The translations under genes were made by a program, and so were the position numbers. This document shows, piece after piece, positions 63,631-64,000 of a DNA stretch of 64,000 nucleotides. This stretch comes from Rickettsiales bacterium (GTDB taxonomy: Bacteria > Pseudomonadota > Alphaproteobacteria > Rickettsiales > JALZUV01), in NCBI GenBank assembly GCA_029252805.1, contig JAQXAR010000024.1:24977-88976 (forward strand). Reading direction: 5' to 3'. Position 1 is the first letter of the stretch, and every line of letters begins with the position of its first letter. The notes under the pieces are model-generated. The model was given only the letters and a program-made list of their open reading frames with translations. It made no database searches and was not told the origin of the DNA.

Positions 63631-63648
63631 TCGTCATCAAATTGTAAC
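63631..63648 (+). promoter_or_regulatory. Pho-box-like direct repeat without a matching -10 (site D)
   Basis: TCGTCAT (63631-63637) and TTGTAAC (63642-63648) flank CAAA, the closest match to the shared consensus of sites A to C. No -10-like hexamer lies 10 bases downstream; the nearest TATAGT is at 63672-63677. No gene lies between here and the transposase remnant at 63896, so its target may have been lost or displaced. Confidence 0.4.
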
Positions 63649-63651
63649 ATG

Positions 63652-63701
63652 CAAAAAGGTTGGACCTGCCCTATAGTTTACGGGTTCGTTCACCCTTTTT
63701 G
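63652..63701. terminator. Putative bidirectional terminator after the dehydrogenase gene
   Basis: CAAAAAGG (63652-63659) pairs with CCTTTTTG (63694-63701), closing a long imperfect hairpin with GGT/ACC and CCC/GGG pairs inside. The A-tract and T-tract flank the stem on both sides. Outside it, CATGCAAA and TTTGCATG extend the pairing. Confidence 0.45.
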
Positions 63702-63734
63702 TGTTTGCATGATAATTACATGCCCCTAATAGTA

Positions 63735-63757
63735 CATCTCCTCAGATGAGAGAGATG
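63735..63757. repeat. Short inverted repeat in the non-coding right-end region
   Basis: CATCTC-CTCA and TGAG-A-GAGATG form a 10-bp stem with one bulged base and a very small centre. No T-run follows. The whole stretch 63702-63884 has no ORF that I can support and may be remnant DNA next to the insertion element. Confidence 0.4.
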
Positions 63758-63884
63758 CTGAGTGAATATTACTAGCCTATGCTCATAGTCGTAAAGTAAC
63801 GGGCAAAGAATCTGAAAATTTGAAAATGAGAAGTTTTCTTGTCGTTCAAGCTTGCAGTATCTGATGCTTGTGTATTTTTATAAA

Positions 63885-63899
63885 GGGGCTGACACCTAA
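63885..63899. mobile_element. Probable terminal inverted repeat of an IS1595-like element
   Basis: GGGGCTGACACCTAA overlaps the stop codon of the transposase fragment and has the GGG-start, CTGAC form common at insertion sequence ends. The other end lies outside the window, so the repeat pair and target duplication cannot be checked. Confidence 0.45.
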
Positions 63900-64000
63900 T
63901 AATATTCTTTGAGCAACTTTTTCAGGTCTGCCAGTAAGTCACTTGGTGTGCCCATATTAAACCTCCACTCACATTCTTTCAAGAACAGATTAAAATGCTC
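63896..64000 (-). CDS. IS1595-family transposase, C-terminal end (gene runs out of the window)
   Basis: On the minus strand the frame is open from the window edge at 64000 to TAG at 63898-63896, giving 34 residues. The sequence EHFNLFLKECEWRFNMGTPS resembles the conserved C-terminus (HL.LKECEFRFN) of ISXO2-like/IS1595 transposases, and a DLKKLLKEYY end follows. Whether the full gene is intact cannot be seen. Confidence 0.7.
   Translation of the reverse strand, partial: EHFNLFLKECEWRFNMGTPSDLLADLKKLLKEYY

Noticed and set aside
63658..63701. tRNA-like GGGTTCG...ACCC segment
   Set aside because: It resembles a T-arm, but no acceptor stem, D-arm or anticodon arm can be built around it. The A- and T-tracts fit a terminator better.

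Overview
The window comes from the chromosome of an alphaproteobacterium. The evidence is a 14-gene nuo operon in alphaproteobacterial order (A to N, with nuoC and nuoD separate) followed by birA, coaX and an RNase J gene; plsX-fabH-ihfA-merR behind rpmF; a homologue of mitochondrial complex I subunit NDUFS4; a homologue of complex I assembly factor NDUFAF5; a DUF2610 protein of the kind known from Rickettsiales; an LdtR-type MarR regulator; and a CtrA-type TTAA-N7-TTAAC site. Base composition is roughly balanced. Biosynthesis and transport look like a free-living or facultative organism rather than a reduced endosymbiont. The species cannot be named from this sequence.

Layout. 1-1.6 kb: end of the acetolactate synthase small subunit gene and thrC. 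1.7-4.9 kb: three genes of unknown function. 4.9-9.5 kb: ychF, a thioredoxin-reductase-like ferredoxin-NADP reductase, a small membrane protein, folD, and a CDF metal exporter. 9.5-13.3 kb: NDUFAF5-like methyltransferase, then rpmF-plsX-fabH-ihfA-merR. 13.4-15.4 kb (minus): nitroreductase and a mercury-type module (outer-membrane-like protein, HMA periplasmic protein, MerT-like protein). 15.5-31.7 kb: nuoA-N with one extra secreted-protein gene between nuoC and nuoD, then birA and coaX. 31.8-35 kb: RNase J and a large methyltransferase. 35-37.1 kb (minus): a membrane-anchored peptidoglycan hydrolase and a small protein. 37.2-38.9 kb: pyrF, rpsP, rimM. 39-40.8 kb (minus): gatC-gatA. 40.9-48.1 kb: ruvX, plsY, dprA, topA, rnr, NDUFS4 homologue. 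48.2-50.1 kb: DUF2610 gene and a 530-residue unknown. 50.1-53.8 kb (minus): TAXI-TRAP transporter. 53.9-58.4 kb (minus): TonB receptor, YfiR, histidine kinase, LdtR-like regulator. 58.5-63.6 kb: a FeeM/LuxI-like N-acyltransferase gene divergent from glmS, a cNMP-FHA protein and an aldehyde dehydrogenase. The right edge holds the 3' end of an IS1595-like transposase.

The most interesting signal is regulatory. The three-gene orphan cluster (1702), the wall hydrolase (37064) and the DUF2610/530-residue pair (48239) are each preceded by the same promoter layout: two 7-base half-sites 4 bases apart, then exactly 10 bases, then a -10 hexamer. This is the layout of the E. coli phoA Pho-box promoter. 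Their consensus is close to TCGTCAT-CAAA-TTGTAAC. A fourth copy without a matching -10 lies at 63631. This suggests a PhoB-type (or related OmpR-family) regulon made mostly of undescribed proteins plus a cell-wall hydrolase. A second pattern is leaderless transcription: ychF, the ferredoxin-NADP reductase gene, nuoA and the wall hydrolase all have a promoter whose +1 falls on or within 1-2 bases of the ATG. Three of these four have TTGC at -35.

All calls come from reading the sequence and translations by eye. No database search, alignment or structure prediction was run.
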